From Lysinibacillus sp. FJAT-14745 (GTDB taxonomy: Bacteria > Bacillota > Bacilli > Bacillales_A > Planococcaceae), in assembly GCF_001275675.1 (NCBI RefSeq), contig NZ_LITM01000018.1:1-43190 (forward strand): a DNA stretch of 43,190 nt, written 5' to 3'. The notes under the pieces are model-generated. The model did not search any database, was not told where the DNA came from, and saw only the letters and a list, made by a program, of their open reading frames with translations. Shown in pieces: positions 43,117 to 43,190 of the stretch; position 1 is the stretch's first letter; every line of letters begins with the position of its first letter. The position numbers and the translations under genes are program-made.

Positions 43117-43158
43117 GGCTCATCACCATAACTTGTGGTTGATTTTCTATCAATTCAA
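43117..43158. repeat. Type-1 dispersed repeat, end fragment
   Basis: GGCTCATCACCATAACTTGT followed by GGTTGATTTTCTATC is the left end of the reverse-orientation type-1 repeat. The sequence then departs from the family before the window ends. Confidence 0.6.
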
Positions 43159-43190
43159 TAATTTTACATTTTACTATAGAAGAAAAGCGA

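Overview
The window looks like a chromosomal segment of an AT-rich, Gram-positive, Bacillaceae-type bacterium, most likely Lysinibacillus or a close relative. The evidence is strong AGGAGG-type ribosome binding sites, some GTG/TTG starts, an S-box (SAM-I) riboswitch, HemAT, UppP, PdaC-like and ThrE-type genes typical of Bacillales, and intergenic repeats built on the motif GCGAAAGCGAAGCGGCAGC. The genus call is recognition, not a search result. No rRNA, tRNA or CRISPR array was seen.

Layout. 1-1.26 kb is insertion-sequence debris: the edge of an IS110-type transposase and an IS30-type transposase cut into three pieces with two of them inverted. 1.3-5.1 kb carries an alpha/beta hydrolase, an NfrA/NfsA-like nitroreductase and an acetate/succinate CoA-transferase. 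5.2-5.8 kb is a 21-unit minisatellite that truncates a sodium/anion (DASS) symporter. 6-8.4 kb has a PlsY-like acyltransferase and riboswitch-controlled metY. 8.6-11.2 kb has a small orphan gene with a long leader, a short homoserine dehydrogenase and a small HTH protein. 11.4-15.1 kb has a transporter fragment and a two-component system with an overlooked 51-residue membrane ORF between its two genes. 15.2-15.8 kb is a second minisatellite.

15.9-22.5 kb contains an acyl-CoA dehydrogenase, a membrane metallophosphoesterase, uppP, hemAT and a D-2-hydroxyacid dehydrogenase. 22.7-28.0 kb has an AIM24-family protein and a three-gene cluster (aldehyde dehydrogenase, L-lysine 6-dehydrogenase, glutaryl-CoA-dehydrogenase-like enzyme). 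That cluster fits saccharopine-independent lysine catabolism. 28.2-31.9 kb has gene remnants, a Pr6Pr-type membrane protein and a secreted beta-propeller protein. 32.6-43 kb has a PdaC-like deacetylase, a split ThrE exporter, a PAS-GGDEF-EAL phosphodiesterase, an EamA transporter and a heterodimeric ABC exporter with one degenerate ATP site.

The most unusual content is intergenic. Four minisatellites at 5.2, 15.2, 32.1 and 32.5 kb share an exact 21-bp period. When put on one strand they also share a GAT-(AAA/AGA/CGG) core, although the rest of their sequence is unrelated. Separately, about ten gene gaps carry pieces of two dispersed repeat families made of small hairpin modules. Several of these hairpins differ between copies by paired, compensating changes. 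The twin terminators at 35.9 and 36.2 kb behave the same way. These repeats are the best candidates here for an undescribed system.
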